Below, piece after piece: positions 54,074-63,346 of a DNA stretch of 64,000 bases. Made by a program: the position numbers and the translations under genes. How positions within the stretch are numbered: the stretch's first letter is position 1; each line of letters starts with the position of its first letter. The notes under the pieces are model-generated. The model had not been told where the DNA came from, did not search any database, and saw nothing but the letters and a program-made list of their open reading frames with translations. The DNA is taken from positions 1-64,000 of the forward strand of contig NZ_FOPI01000003.1 in NCBI RefSeq assembly GCF_900113455.1. Reading direction: 5' to 3'. This DNA comes from Ligilactobacillus ruminis DSM 20403 = NBRC 102161. GTDB lineage: Bacteria; Bacillota; Bacilli; Lactobacillales; Lactobacillaceae.

Positions 54074-54559
54074 ATGAAATGTCCACATTGCCATAAGAAC
54101 GGCTCGCGAGTAGTCGACAGTCGTCCTGCTGATGACGGTCATGCCATCAGACGACGTCGCGAGTGTGAAAATTGCGGTTATCGCTTTACGACTTTTGAAA
54201 GAATTGAAGCAGCTCCGTTGCTTGTCGTAAAGAAAAACGGACTTCGCGAAGAATTCAATCGCGAAAAAATCATGCGCGGAGTGATGCGTGCTGCAGAAAA
54301 GCGACCGGTACCGATGGATGATATTCAAAATTTGGTTGATCAGGTCGAAAGCAAAGTTCGGGCAGCGGGAAGCAACGAGGTTTCCAGCCAACTGATCGGT
54401 GGCTACGTAATGGATCTTTTGGCCAAGGTTGACGATGTTGCCTACATTCGTTTTGCCAGCGTGTACCGCGAATTTAAAGACATGGGTGCCTTCGTGAACG
54501 AGCTTCAGGAGTTGATGGCTCGCGAAGATCAGGAAAAAGGTTCGGATGCCAAAAAGTAA
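54074..54559 (+). CDS. nrdR: Transcriptional repressor NrdR
   Basis: 161 residues. The zinc ribbon is MKCPHCHKNGSRVVDSRPAD then CENCGYRFTTFERIE, followed by an ATP-cone (VVKKNGLREEFNREKIMRGV). NrdR represses ribonucleotide reductase genes in response to dATP/ATP. It is between coaE and dnaB as in other lactobacilli. No SD is adjacent to the ATG, which is why the folded leader is of interest. Confidence 0.96.
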   Translation: MKCPHCHKNGSRVVDSRPADDGHAIRRRRECENCGYRFTTFERIEAAPLLVVKKNGLREEFNREKIMRGVMRAAEKRPVPMDDIQNLVDQVESKVRAAGSNEVSSQLIGGYVMDLLAKVDDVAYIRFASVYREFKDMGAFVNELQELMAREDQEKGSDAKK

Positions 54560-54574
54560 AAGGGATGTGAGTCG

Positions 54575-55942
54575 ATGGAAAATGGGTTGAATATTCTTTC
54601 GCCGAAAGACAGATGCGTAATTTGTTCTGAGGAAAGAAAGAGTTTGCTGTCTTCCGAAACGGTGATCTTTCTGTATCAGCCGATTATGGGTGCAGATGCA
54701 GCAGCAGTTCACGCTGTTTTGGCATCTTCAGCGACAACCGTTCCGAGAAAAAGCGGACATCTGCCTGAAATCGGTGATATCCTAAAAACCTTGGATATGG
54801 AAATTCCGCGGTTTTATGAGGCTTGCTGCAAATTGGAAGCACTTGGATTGCTGCGGACTTTTGTGCACGATGTCTCCAATGAACGCAGAATGATCTATCA
54901 GTTGCTTTTGCCGCTTAGCGGGCAGGAATTTTTTAAGCAGACCGTTTTAGATACGTTGTTGCTGTTAAGCGTCGGAAGAAGACGCCATGCCCAGCTCAAG
55001 CAGTTGTTTGCACCAAATGTCTTTGCCTATTCCGAAAATTCAAAGGAAATTACCAAGACCTTAGCTGATGTGTTTGACGTCAGAAAAGAAAATATTCAAA
55101 ATTTGCAGATCAATCGCGTCAAGAACGAATCTCTTTTGGAGAAAAGCGAACTGAACTTTGATCTAAAATACTTCAAACAGCTATTGAAACATTCTTTTGT
55201 TGAAGAAAAGGAAGTAATGGAGCATTTGGATGAGGTGAAGACGATGGTTTTACTGTATGGTCTGGATGAACTTCAGCTTGTCAAGCAGCTTGAAAAAAGC
55301 TTCAACGTTGCAAACAACAGGGTCGACTTTTCTTTATTCAAGCGGTATGTCAACGAAGAATTTGAATCAGCTCTTGAAAAGCCTGCTCGCAATGAAAAAG
55401 AAATCAGCGCAGAATCAGCTAAAAGTACATCGAGGTTATCATCTGAAGATCGTCAGCTTGTCGAAGCTTGCAATTACTATGCCCCGCTTGAATTTCTGGA
55501 AGCGTTGAAGAACGAGCAGGGCGGTTATGCTTCTAATATCGAAAAATATGTTGTCGGAAACGTCGTTAAGGCCAATGTTTTGCCGGGTTCCGTCATAAAT
55601 GTCATTTTGCACTATTTTTTGTGTGACGAAGACAATGATCAGCTTAGCGGAAAAGTCAGCACTCGGTTTGAAGAATTCTGCAACCAATTTGCTAAAAGAA
55701 AGATCAGCGATCCCGTAAGCGCAATGGACTATCTGAAAGGCGAAGTCGAAAAAAACAAGCAAAAGAAACAGCAAAGGCGGATAAGTGCCCGTAATGGTCA
55801 AACGAGAAAAAAAGTTCAAAAAGCAACATTGACCGATTGGGACGAACTTGCACAAAAACAGAATGCTGATTTGGACTACAAACATGATTTGGATGAGATT
55901 GAGAAGTTGCGGAATCAGATTAAAAATGCCAAAGGCAGGTGA
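54575..55942 (+). CDS. dnaB: Replication initiation and membrane attachment protein DnaB (Firmicute type)
   Basis: 455 residues. Two DnaB/DnaD-type domains (DDBH1 at about 20-220; DDBH2 with DPVSAMDYLKGEVEKNKQ near 380) and a basic C-terminal tail rich in Lys/Arg. It loads the replicative helicase with DnaI and DnaD in Firmicutes and should not be confused with the E. coli helicase. AAAGGGATG lies upstream of the ATG at 54575, and the stop overlaps the ribosome site of dnaI. Confidence 0.9.
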   Translation: MENGLNILSPKDRCVICSEERKSLLSSETVIFLYQPIMGADAAAVHAVLASSATTVPRKSGHLPEIGDILKTLDMEIPRFYEACCKLEALGLLRTFVHDVSNERRMIYQLLLPLSGQEFFKQTVLDTLLLLSVGRRRHAQLKQLFAPNVFAYSENSKEITKTLADVFDVRKENIQNLQINRVKNESLLEKSELNFDLKYFKQLLKHSFVEEKEVMEHLDEVKTMVLLYGLDELQLVKQLEKSFNVANNRVDFSLFKRYVNEEFESALEKPARNEKEISAESAKSTSRLSSEDRQLVEACNYYAPLEFLEALKNEQGGYASNIEKYVVGNVVKANVLPGSVINVILHYFLCDEDNDQLSGKVSTRFEEFCNQFAKRKISDPVSAMDYLKGEVEKNKQKKQQRRISARNGQTRKKVQKATLTDWDELAQKQNADLDYKHDLDEIEKLRNQIKNAKGR

Positions 55943-55947
55943 ACTTG

Positions 55948-56889
55948 ATGGAAGACGTAGGTCAAAAGATGACGGAATTGATGGAAAAATACCACTGGGA
56001 AGAAAAAGTCAGGTCCGTTTACAAAGAAGTATTGAAATCCCCAGAAATTGTCGCATTTATCAAAGAGCATCATGATGAGCTGGATGCTGACGAAATCAGG
56101 AGGAGCATGTCAAAGTTTATCGAGTACTTGAATTTTAAAAAGGATCGTGATGCCGGAAAGAAAACGTTTATGCCAGGATACTGTCCAAAGTTAATCATGA
56201 GCTCCAAACACGTTCAAATCGTGTATTTGCCGACAAAAGAAAACCTGAAACAAAAGCAGCAGCGCAAAATCAAGCAACGCGTAAGGGCAATCAGCGTCCC
56301 GAAGTCGATCAAAAATGCAAGCTTGCAAGAATACGGAACAATGACGAAGGGAAGAGCGGCAGCTTTGAAACAGGCATTGCTTTTTGTCAGATCTTATGCG
56401 GAAAATCCAAACGAATTTCACAAGGGACTATATCTTGAAGGAAAATTTGGCGTTGGAAAGACGTATCTTTTGGGAGCAATCGCAAACGATTTGGCAGAAA
56501 ACGGCTTTTCAACAACAATCTTGCATGTCCCGACATTCATCTCTGATCTTAAGGCGCTTCTTGGCGATAAAACAACTGGCAGGACGGTTGCGGACGCCGT
56601 TAACGAAGTCAAAAATGCTCCAGTGCTGATGCTTGACGATATTGGCGCGGATTCTCTTTCCAATTGGTCGCGCGACGATATTTTAGGCGTCATTTTGCAG
56701 CATCGGATGCAAGAAGGGCTACCGACGTTTTTTTCATCAAATTTGTCAATGGAAGAACTCGAAAGCAGTTATTTGACGTTTAACAATCGGATGGAATCAG
56801 ACCCTCTCAAGGCCAAGCGGATAATGGAGAGAATCAAATTTTTGGCGACTGAAATCATTGTTGACGGTCCGAATCTCAGAAATAATTGA
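55948..56889 (+). CDS. dnaI: Helicase loader DnaI
   Basis: 313 residues from ATG 55948 with AGGTGA 6-11 bases upstream. N-terminal helicase-binding domain (1-120; only one Cys in PGYCPKLIMS, so the zinc site of Bacillus DnaI is not complete). AAA+ domain with Walker A GKFGVGKTYLL, Walker B LMLDDIGADSLSNW, and an Arg-rich end. It loads the replicative helicase DnaC in this nomenclature. It forms an operon with dnaB. Confidence 0.92.
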   Translation: MEDVGQKMTELMEKYHWEEKVRSVYKEVLKSPEIVAFIKEHHDELDADEIRRSMSKFIEYLNFKKDRDAGKKTFMPGYCPKLIMSSKHVQIVYLPTKENLKQKQQRKIKQRVRAISVPKSIKNASLQEYGTMTKGRAAALKQALLFVRSYAENPNEFHKGLYLEGKFGVGKTYLLGAIANDLAENGFSTTILHVPTFISDLKALLGDKTTGRTVADAVNEVKNAPVLMLDDIGADSLSNWSRDDILGVILQHRMQEGLPTFFSSNLSMEELESSYLTFNNRMESDPLKAKRIMERIKFLATEIIVDGPNLRNN

Positions 56890-56907
56890 GTATTTTTGAA
56901 AAAACAC

Positions 56908-56936
56908 TTGAAAAAGGCGGAACTTAGTGTTTAAAT
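56908..56936 (+). promoter_or_regulatory. Promoter of thrS
   Basis: TTGAAA (56908-56913), a 17-base spacer and TTAAAT (56931-56936). Confidence 0.5.
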
Positions 56937-56939
56937 AAG

Positions 56940-57179
56940 AGATACATTAGTGAAAGACAAACGGCAACCCATTCAGGGAGAGAGGTCGCGACTGAAAGCC
57001 TCTCGTGCGGGCGAGCTTACCGCTTTCATGGAGAGCTTACTGCAAAGGTAAGACGGATCGCATCCGTTATCAGCGGTTTTTGAGGACATCTGGTTTTTGC
57101 AAAAGGATGTCGAAAATGGGTGGAACCGCGTCAATGACGTCCCTGGCATGGCACAATTCATGTCGGGGACGTTTTTTTG
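56940..57179 (+). promoter_or_regulatory. T-box leader of thrS
   Basis: The T-box core GGGTGGAACCGCG (57118-57130) is followed by the terminator ACGTCCC / GGGGACGT (57137-57143, 57165-57172) with T7. The upstream stem region contains GAAAGC/GCTTTC around ACC (57019-57021), a threonine codon and tentative specifier. The stem I is shorter than in the argS leader. Uncharged tRNA-Thr should allow read-through into thrS. Confidence 0.85.
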
Positions 57180-57219
57180 TGCCTTTTCACATAAGCAAAA
57201 ATTATCGGAGGTAATACTA

Positions 57220-59154
57220 ATGGAACTTAAATTTCCAGATGGCACCGTTAAAGAATTTGAAGACGGTGCAACAGTTAAAGACGTCGCAGCTTCGATCAGC
57301 ATGAGCCTTGCTAAAAAGGCTGTTTGCGGCAAGCTTGACGGTAAATTAGTTGACTTGAATCAAAAACTTTCAGACGGTTCAATTGAAATCGTAGCGAAGG
57401 ATTCCGATGACGGAAGAATTGCTTTGTGGCATACTGCAGCAGTTGTTTTGGCAGCTGCCTTGCACGATCTTTATCCAAACATCAAATTTGGCGAAGGCGG
57501 AGTGACGGAACATGGTTTTTACTTCGATACTGATAAGGAAGATGGTCAGGTCGGCGAAGCAGATTTTGAAAAATTGACGAAGAAGATGGAAGAAATCGTC
57601 AAGGCAAAAGAAAAAATCGAATTTGTGGAGTACGATCTGGACGAAGCTTTGAAACTTGTTGAAAATGATGAATATCAAACTGAAATCGTCAAAGAAAATG
57701 CAGAAGATGGCAAGGTCTACGGACACAAGCTTTTGAATCATGTTGACTTTACTTCTCCTGTTTCACTTGAAGATGCTGGCAAGGTCAAGGTCTTTAAAGT
57801 TCTTTCAGTTGCCGGCGCATATTGGAAAGGCGCTTCATCAAATCCGATGCTGCAACGTATTTACGGTACGGCTTTCAGCAAACAAAAAGAACTTGATGAA
57901 GAATTGAAGCGTCAGCAGGAAGCGCATGAACGCGATCATCGCGTCATCGGCAACAATCTTGATCTCTTCTTCGTGGATCCAAAGGTCGGTGCAGGTCTTC
58001 CGTATTGGATGCCAAACGGTGCAACGATTCGTCGCACGATTGAACGCTACATTATTGACAAGGAAGTTTCATGGGGTTACGAACATGTTTATACTCCAAT
58101 TCTTGCCAATGTTGATTTGTACAAACAATCCGGGCACTGGGATCATTATCGCGAAGACATGTTTCCTCCAATGGATATGGGTGACGGAGAACTGCTTGAG
58201 CTTCGTCCGATGAATTGCCCGTCGCACATTCAGATTTATAACCGTCATATTCGTTCTTATCGCGATCTTCCGTTGAGAATTGCCGAACTTGGCATGATGC
58301 ACCGCTACGAAAAATCAGGAGCATTGACAGGCTTGTCGCGTGTTCGTGAAATGACTTTGAATGATGGTCATACTTTCGTGACACCGGATCAGATTGAAGC
58401 GGAATTCAAACGGACGCTTCAGCTTATGGTTGAAGTTTATCATGACTTCAATATCAATGATTATCGTTTCCGTCTCAGCTATCGCGATCCAAAAAATACT
58501 CATAAATACTATGATGATGATGAAATGTGGGAAAAATCTCAACGCATGCTGAAAGCTGCGATGGATGATCTTGGACTTGAATATTTCGAAGCAGAAGGCG
58601 AAGCTGCATTTTACGGTCCTAAGCTTGACGTTCAAACAAAGACTGCACTTGGCGGCGAAGAAACACTTTCGACGATTCAATTGGACTTCCTTCTTCCTGA
58701 ACGCTTCGATCTCAAGTATGTCGGAGCCGATGGCGAGGAACATCGTCCGGTTATGATTCACCGCGGTATCGTTTCAACGATGGAGCGCTTCACGGCTTAC
58801 CTGACCGAAATGTACAAAGGTGCTTTCCCAACATGGCTTGCCCCAAAGCAGGTCGAGGTCATTCCTGTCAATTTGAATCTCCACACGGATTATGCAAGAA
58901 AACTTGCAAGTGCTCTTGCTGCTCGCCAAATTCGCGTTTCCGTCGATGATCGAAACGAAAAGATGGGTTACAAGATTCGCCAGGCACAAGTCAACAAGGT
59001 TCCTTATACTCTCGTTGTCGGTGATAATGAAAAAGAGCAGGGAACAGTCACGGTTCGTCGTTATGGTCAAGAAAAGACCGAAACGATGGCATTTGATGAT
59101 TTTAAGAAGATTTTGGATCACGATCTTGAAACATATAGCCGCAATGAAGATTAA
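57220..59154 (+). CDS. thrS: Threonyl-tRNA synthetase with degenerate editing domain
   Basis: 644 residues from ATG 57220 with CGGAGGTAA upstream. Domains: TGS (1-62), N2 editing-like (about 63-240), class II core (245-535) and anticodon binding (540-644). The catalytic zinc ligands are present ([32 protein letters not shown]). In the editing domain the usual HxxxH is [11 protein letters not shown], where the second His is Val. The CxxxH expected before the [13 protein letters not shown] block is [10 protein letters not shown], with neither Cys nor His. It charges tRNA-Thr; hydrolysis of Ser-tRNA-Thr is probably lost. Confidence 0.95.
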   Translation: MELKFPDGTVKEFEDGATVKDVAASISMSLAKKAVCGKLDGKLVDLNQKLSDGSIEIVAKDSDDGRIALWHTAAVVLAAALHDLYPNIKFGEGGVTEHGFYFDTDKEDGQVGEADFEKLTKKMEEIVKAKEKIEFVEYDLDEALKLVENDEYQTEIVKENAEDGKVYGHKLLNHVDFTSPVSLEDAGKVKVFKVLSVAGAYWKGASSNPMLQRIYGTAFSKQKELDEELKRQQEAHERDHRVIGNNLDLFFVDPKVGAGLPYWMPNGATIRRTIERYIIDKEVSWGYEHVYTPILANVDLYKQSGHWDHYREDMFPPMDMGDGELLELRPMNCPSHIQIYNRHIRSYRDLPLRIAELGMMHRYEKSGALTGLSRVREMTLNDGHTFVTPDQIEAEFKRTLQLMVEVYHDFNINDYRFRLSYRDPKNTHKYYDDDEMWEKSQRMLKAAMDDLGLEYFEAEGEAAFYGPKLDVQTKTALGGEETLSTIQLDFLLPERFDLKYVGADGEEHRPVMIHRGIVSTMERFTAYLTEMYKGAFPTWLAPKQVEVIPVNLNLHTDYARKLASALAARQIRVSVDDRNEKMGYKIRQAQVNKVPYTLVVGDNEKEQGTVTVRRYGQEKTETMAFDDFKKILDHDLETYSRNED

Positions 59155-59170
59155 AAAATCGTTTAAACAG

Positions 59171-59199
59171 TTGACAATCTTAAATAGGACTGTTAAGAT
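59171..59199 (+). promoter_or_regulatory. Promoter of infC-rpmI-rplT
   Basis: A perfect TTGACA (59171-59176), a 17-base spacer and TAAGAT (59194-59199). Transcription starts just ahead of the leader. Confidence 0.7.
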
Positions 59200-59351
59200 G
59201 TAAAAGTTGAGAAAAAAAGCAGAGGCTCCCGCTTCTCGCCTGAGGGACACAGGTTCCTGGGCAGAAATAAGAAATTAATTTCCGATTGAACGGATTTTTT
59301 ACGGGTGCTTTGCGTTTGGTTTATGCGAGCACCCGTTTTTTCTGCATTTTC
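59200..59351 (+). ncRNA. L20 leader of the infC-rpmI-rplT operon
   Basis: The segment contains AGAGGCTCCCGCTTCTCGCC then TGAGGGACACAGGTTCCTGG, the sequence pattern of the infC (L20) leader of Firmicutes. It is followed by the terminator CGGGTGCT / AGCACCCG (59302-59309, 59338-59345) with T6. In Bacillus, binding of L20 to this leader promotes termination and limits the operon. Confidence 0.75.
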
Positions 59352-59379
59352 TCTGAAATTTTTTTGGAGGTGAAACGCC

Positions 59380-59895
59380 ATAGCAGTTGATAAAATGGTA
59401 AACGAAGGCATTCGCGCACGTGAATTGCGCTTGATTGCTGATGACGGCGCTCAGCTTGGAGTTAAGTCTAAGCAAGAGGCGTTGCAGATGGCAGAACAAG
59501 CCAATTTGGATCTTGTTTTGGTTGCACCGAAAGCGAAACCACCTGTTGCCAAAATCATGGATTATGGGAAGTATCGTTTTGAGTTGCAGAAGAAACAGCG
59601 TGAAGCTCGTAAAAAGCAAAAAGTGATCAACGTTAAAGAAGTTCGCTTGAGCCCAACGATCGACACGAATGACTTCAACACTAAGATGAAGAATGCACGC
59701 AAGTTCCTTTCAAAAGGGGACAAAGTGAAAGTCTCCATCCGTTTTAAGGGTCGTGCGATTACTCATAAAGAGATCGGCCGCGAAGTTCTTGATCGATTCG
59801 CTGAAGAAACATCCGATGTTGCTACAGTTGAATCCAAGCCAAAAATGGATGGTCGCAGCATGTTCTTAATGCTTGCACCAAAAGCCGAAAACTAG
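59380..59895 (+). CDS. infC: Translation initiation factor IF-3, ATA start
   Basis: 171 residues. GGAGGTGA (59366-59373) is 6 bases before ATA (59380), which opens [19 protein letters not shown]. The next ATG at 59395 lacks a ribosome site, and starting there would remove five residues. IF3 genes use AUU, AUC or AUA so that IF3 itself limits its own initiation. N- and C-terminal IF3 domains are complete ([14 protein letters not shown] linker; [13 protein letters not shown]). It discriminates against wrong start codons on the 30S subunit. Confidence 0.9.
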   Translation: MAVDKMVNEGIRARELRLIADDGAQLGVKSKQEALQMAEQANLDLVLVAPKAKPPVAKIMDYGKYRFELQKKQREARKKQKVINVKEVRLSPTIDTNDFNTKMKNARKFLSKGDKVKVSIRFKGRAITHKEIGREVLDRFAEETSDVATVESKPKMDGRSMFLMLAPKAEN

Positions 59896-59925
59896 GCTTA
59901 AATCACATAGGAGGAATATGGTATT

Positions 59926-60129
59926 ATGGCAGCAAAACAAAAAACACACCGCGCATCAGCAAAGCGTTTCAAGCGTACGGGTAATGGTGGTTTGAAACGT
60001 AATCATGCTTACACATCACACCGTTTCCACGGCAAGACGGTTAAGCAACGTCGCCAATTGCGTAAAGCTACAATGGTATCCGGCTCTGATATGAAGCGTA
60101 TCAAGCAGATGCTTTCACAAATGAAATAA
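59926..60129 (+). CDS. rpmI: 50S ribosomal protein L35
   Basis: 67 residues, basic. [20 protein letters not shown] then [20 protein letters not shown] are typical of bL35. AGGAGG lies before the ATG, 30 bases after infC. Confidence 0.96.
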   Translation: MAAKQKTHRASAKRFKRTGNGGLKRNHAYTSHRFHGKTVKQRRQLRKATMVSGSDMKRIKQMLSQMK

Positions 60130-60231
60130 TCATTCATTTATTCAAGTTTTGAATGTCGCACCATTTTGGTCGGTGCGCATGCACGATTTTGTTTTTTACC
60201 CGAAGAGTCGGGATACTAAGGAGGAATTATC

Positions 60232-60591
60232 ATGCCACGTGTTAAAGGTGGAACAGTTACGCGTCAACGTCGTAAGAAAGTCTTGAAATTAGCTAAAGGA
60301 TATCGCGGTTCAAAGCATACTCAATTCAAGGTTGCTAAGCAACAAGTAATGAAGTCATACCAATACGCTTTCCGTGATCGTCGAAAGAACAAGTCCAACT
60401 TCCGCAAGTTGTGGATTGCTCGTATCAACGCTGCAGCTCGTATGAACGGCATCAGCTACAGCAAATTGATGCACGGCTTGAAACTGGCTAACATCGAAGT
60501 TAACCGCAAGATGTTGGCTGATCTTGCTATTACTGATGCAGCAGCATTTACGGCCGTTGTTGAAGAAGCAAAGAAGGCTTTGGCAAAATAA
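60232..60591 (+). CDS. rplT: 50S ribosomal protein L20
   Basis: 119 residues, [20 protein letters not shown] and onward, the normal length of bL20. It assembles early onto 23S rRNA and represses the operon through the leader. AAGGAGG lies 8-14 bases before the ATG. The 100 bases between rpmI and rplT hold two hairpins, CGCACC/GGTGCG and CCGA/TCGG. Confidence 0.97.
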   Translation: MPRVKGGTVTRQRRKKVLKLAKGYRGSKHTQFKVAKQQVMKSYQYAFRDRRKNKSNFRKLWIARINAAARMNGISYSKLMHGLKLANIEVNRKMLADLAITDAAAFTAVVEEAKKALAK

Positions 60592-60602
60592 TTAGCTAAC
60601 CA

Positions 60603-60640
60603 AAAGGAGCTGGGAAGATTTTTTCTCCTGGCTCCTTTTT
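60603..60640 (+). terminator. Terminator of the infC operon
   Basis: AAAGGAGC (60603-60610) pairs with GCTCCTTT (60631-60638) and T-rich sequence follows. It lies 11 bases past the rplT stop. Confidence 0.8.
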
Positions 60641-60667
60641 ATTGCTGATTGGACTGATTCGGGTTTC

Positions 60668-60697
60668 TTGCGTAAACAGGCCCGATTAATCTATAAT
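60668..60697 (+). promoter_or_regulatory. Promoter of the yqeG operon
   Basis: TTGCGT (60668-60673), an 18-base spacer and a perfect TATAAT (60692-60697), 34 bases before the yqeG ATG. Confidence 0.6.
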
Positions 60698-60730
60698 TGT
60701 AGTAGTAAGATTTCAGAAGGGAATTAGAGC

Positions 60731-61264
60731 ATGTTTTCAAAATTTCAACCAACATGGCAAGTTGAGTCAATTTACGATTTACCTCCAGAGGAATTGAGAA
60801 AAAAAGGAATCAAGGTGGTGCTGACTGATCTTGATAACACCTTGATTGCCTGGAATAATCCAGATGGAACGCCCCAGCTTCGCGAATGGCTTCAGAAAAT
60901 GGAAGAAGCAAAGATTCCTGTGGTAGTCGTTTCAAATAATAGTTTTAAAAGGGTGGAACGGGCGGTTCGTTCTTTAGGGTTGCCATTTGTTTCGCGTGCG
61001 ATGAAACCTTTTGCACGTGGTCTCAAAATTGCGGTGAAGAGGTACGGACTGGAAAAACACGAGACTGTTCTCGTTGGCGACCAACTGATGACCGATGTGG
61101 CATCGGCAAATAATTTTGGAATTCGCTGCATTTTGGTGAAGCCCTTAGTGAAATCGGATGCATGGAATACTAAAATAAATCGTTTTTTGGAAAATATCGT
61201 TAAAAAGCGGTTGCTGAAAGAAAATAAACTAAGCACGACATGGAGGCATGATTTGAATGACTGA
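60731..61264 (+). CDS. yqeG: YqeG family HAD-IIIA phosphatase
   Basis: 177 residues. HAD motif I VVLTDLDNTLIAWN, motif II VVVSNNS, and motif IV LVGDQLMTDVASAN. The family is related to PGP phosphatases such as GEP4/PgpB; the substrate in this group is often taken as phosphatidylglycerophosphate. It always precedes yqeH in Firmicutes. Its end overlaps yqeH by 8 bases. Confidence 0.9.
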   Translation: MFSKFQPTWQVESIYDLPPEELRKKGIKVVLTDLDNTLIAWNNPDGTPQLREWLQKMEEAKIPVVVVSNNSFKRVERAVRSLGLPFVSRAMKPFARGLKIAVKRYGLEKHETVLVGDQLMTDVASANNFGIRCILVKPLVKSDAWNTKINRFLENIVKKRLLKENKLSTTWRHDLND

Positions 61265-62375
61265 AAATTCAGACGAACTGTACTGTATCGGTTGCGGTGC
61301 AAAAATACAGACCGTTGATCCGCAAGAACCCGGATTTATGCCGCAGTCTGCCTTGGAAAAACGGACTGACGATGAAGATCTTTATTGCAAACGTTGCTTC
61401 AGATTAAGGCATTACAATGAAACGGCGGACGTTTCATTGACGGATGACGATTTTTTGGCGTTGCTTAATCAAATTGGCGAATCGGATGCATTGATCGTCA
61501 ACGTTGTTGATATTTTTGATTTCAGCGGTTCGATTATTCCGGGACTTCATCGTTTTGTCGGCAATAATCCGATTTTGATGGTCGGAAACAAAGAAGATCT
61601 GTTGCCGCGCTCGCTCAAACGCTCAAAAATCAGGGACTGGCTGCGTCAGTCTGCAAATGCGCAAGGATTGCGACCGGTTGAAGTTTGCTTGACGAGTGCT
61701 TCAAAAGGTCATGAGATTGATCGTCTGATGGAATTGATCGACAAGTATCGCGAAGGAAGAGACGTTTATGTCGTTGGCGTCACAAATGTCGGAAAATCGA
61801 CTTTGATCAATCAGATTATTAAGCATCAAACCGGCATCAGCGATTTGATTACGACATCGCGTTTTCCGGGAACGACGCTGGATCGAATTGAAATTCCGTT
61901 TGGCGATGGCCGTTTCTTGATTGATACTCCGGGAATCATCCATAAGGATCAAATGGCGCACTACCTTTCGCCTAAAGAACTCAGACTGGCTTCTCCTCAA
62001 AAGGAAATCAAGCCTAAAGTCTATCAGCTGAATGAAGGACAGACTCTGTTTTTAGGGGCATTGGCACGCTTTGATTACGTTTCCGGAGAAAAACAAGGCG
62101 TTGTCGTATATCTGGACAACAATTTGATGATTCACAGAACCAAGACCGAAAATGCCTCTGCATTTTATGAAAAGCATGCCGGAAAACTGTTGAATCCTCC
62201 TTCAGAAGAAGAGATGAAGACATTTCCGAAACTTGTCAGATTTGAGTTCAAGGTCACTGAAAAAAGCGATCTGGTTTTTGCAGGACTCGGATGGATTTCC
62301 GTCAAGGCCGGCAGCATCGTTGCCGGTTGGGCTCCTGAAGGCGTCAGCGTCGTTTTGAGAAAAGCAATGATTTAA
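61257..62375 (+). CDS. yqeH: Ribosome biogenesis GTPase YqeH
   Basis: 372 residues. An N-terminal zinc finger (CIGCGAKIQ...CKRCFRLRHYNE) is followed by a circularly permuted GTPase with G4 NKEDL before G1 GVTNVGKSTLINQ, G2/G3 FPGTTLDRI and DTPGI. It helps mature the 30S subunit. GGAGG lies 11-15 bases before the ATG. It is translated partly by coupling to yqeG. Confidence 0.95.
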   Translation: MTENSDELYCIGCGAKIQTVDPQEPGFMPQSALEKRTDDEDLYCKRCFRLRHYNETADVSLTDDDFLALLNQIGESDALIVNVVDIFDFSGSIIPGLHRFVGNNPILMVGNKEDLLPRSLKRSKIRDWLRQSANAQGLRPVEVCLTSASKGHEIDRLMELIDKYREGRDVYVVGVTNVGKSTLINQIIKHQTGISDLITTSRFPGTTLDRIEIPFGDGRFLIDTPGIIHKDQMAHYLSPKELRLASPQKEIKPKVYQLNEGQTLFLGALARFDYVSGEKQGVVVYLDNNLMIHRTKTENASAFYEKHAGKLLNPPSEEEMKTFPKLVRFEFKVTEKSDLVFAGLGWISVKAGSIVAGWAPEGVSVVLRKAMI

Positions 62376-62387
62376 GAGGTTGAAAAA

Positions 62388-62699
62388 ATGAAACTAAAAG
62401 GAAAGCAAAAACGCTATTTACGTTCGCAGGCTCATGGGATGAGACCGCTTTTTCAAGTCGGAAAAGAAGGTTTGACCGCAAACTGGCTCAAGCAAGTCGA
62501 AGATGCGATTGAAAAGCGCGAACTGCTTAAAATCAACGTTTTGCAAAACGCGATCGTGGAAGACGAAGAAGTTATTGAGTATATCGAAGATAATTCTCAG
62601 ATTCAGGTCGTTCAAAAAATTGGTCACGTTCTCGTTTTGTTCAAGCAGGCCGATAAGCGTGAAAATCGCAGCTATTCGCTTGAAGCAGCCAAAATATAG
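62388..62699 (+). CDS. yhbY: CRM-domain RNA-binding protein YhbY
   Basis: 103 residues. The opening LKGKQKRYLRSQAHGMRPLF then QVGKEGLTANWLKQVEDAIE is that of YhbY, a ribosome-associated CRM protein. It lies 12 bases after yqeH, with AGAGG before the ATG. The usual aroE gene between yqeH and yhbY in Bacillus is not present here. Confidence 0.93.
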   Translation: MKLKGKQKRYLRSQAHGMRPLFQVGKEGLTANWLKQVEDAIEKRELLKINVLQNAIVEDEEVIEYIEDNSQIQVVQKIGHVLVLFKQADKRENRSYSLEAAKI

Positions 62700-62710
62700 G
62701 AGGCCTTTTC

Positions 62711-63346
62711 GTGGTTATCTCTAAAAAAAAGATGCCTGAGATCCAGATCAAGGTTGAGTCGATCAGCGGAATCAAGAAGAAACGTGTCGGAATTTTGGGC
62801 GGAACGTTCAATCCGATTCATCACGGTCATCTGATTATGGCGGAGCAGGTTAAAAGTCAGCTTGACCTTGACAAGGTCATGTTCATGCCGGACAATCTGC
62901 CGCCGCATGTCGATGCCAAAAGCGCAATCGATGCAAAATATCGTTTGAAGATGGCGGAACTTGCAATCGAAAACAACCCTGATTTTGAGATAGAAGACAT
63001 CGAACTGAAACGTGGCGGCGTAAGCTATACTTATGATACGATGAAAGAGCTTACGCTAAGAAATCCTGAAACGGAATATTACTTCATTATCGGCGGCGAC
63101 ATGGTGGAGTATTTGCCAAAATGGCACAGGATTGCCGATTTGATCAAACTGGTCAAATTTGTCGGTGTCGAACGTCCAGGTTACAGGCACAGAAGCGAGT
63201 ATCCGATCGTTTGGGTGGACGTTCCGCACATTGAAATCAGCTCATCGATGATTCGGGAAAAAATCAGGCATGATTGCTCAATCAAATATCTTGTTCCCGA
63301 TGCCGTTGAGGAGTATATCAGAGAGGAAGGCTTATATCGTGAGTGA
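62711..63346 (+). CDS. nadD: Nicotinate-nucleotide adenylyltransferase
   Basis: 211 residues from a GTG with AGGAGG 7-12 bases upstream. An N-terminal extension of about 24 residues precedes GILGGTFNPIHHGHLIMAEQ, the nucleotidyltransferase HxGH site. The later motif is VPHIEISSSMIREKI. It forms deamido-NAD from NaMN and ATP. It overlaps yqeK by 8 bases. Confidence 0.95.
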   Translation: MVISKKKMPEIQIKVESISGIKKKRVGILGGTFNPIHHGHLIMAEQVKSQLDLDKVMFMPDNLPPHVDAKSAIDAKYRLKMAELAIENNPDFEIEDIELKRGGVSYTYDTMKELTLRNPETEYYFIIGGDMVEYLPKWHRIADLIKLVKFVGVERPGYRHRSEYPIVWVDVPHIEISSSMIREKIRHDCSIKYLVPDAVEEYIREEGLYRE

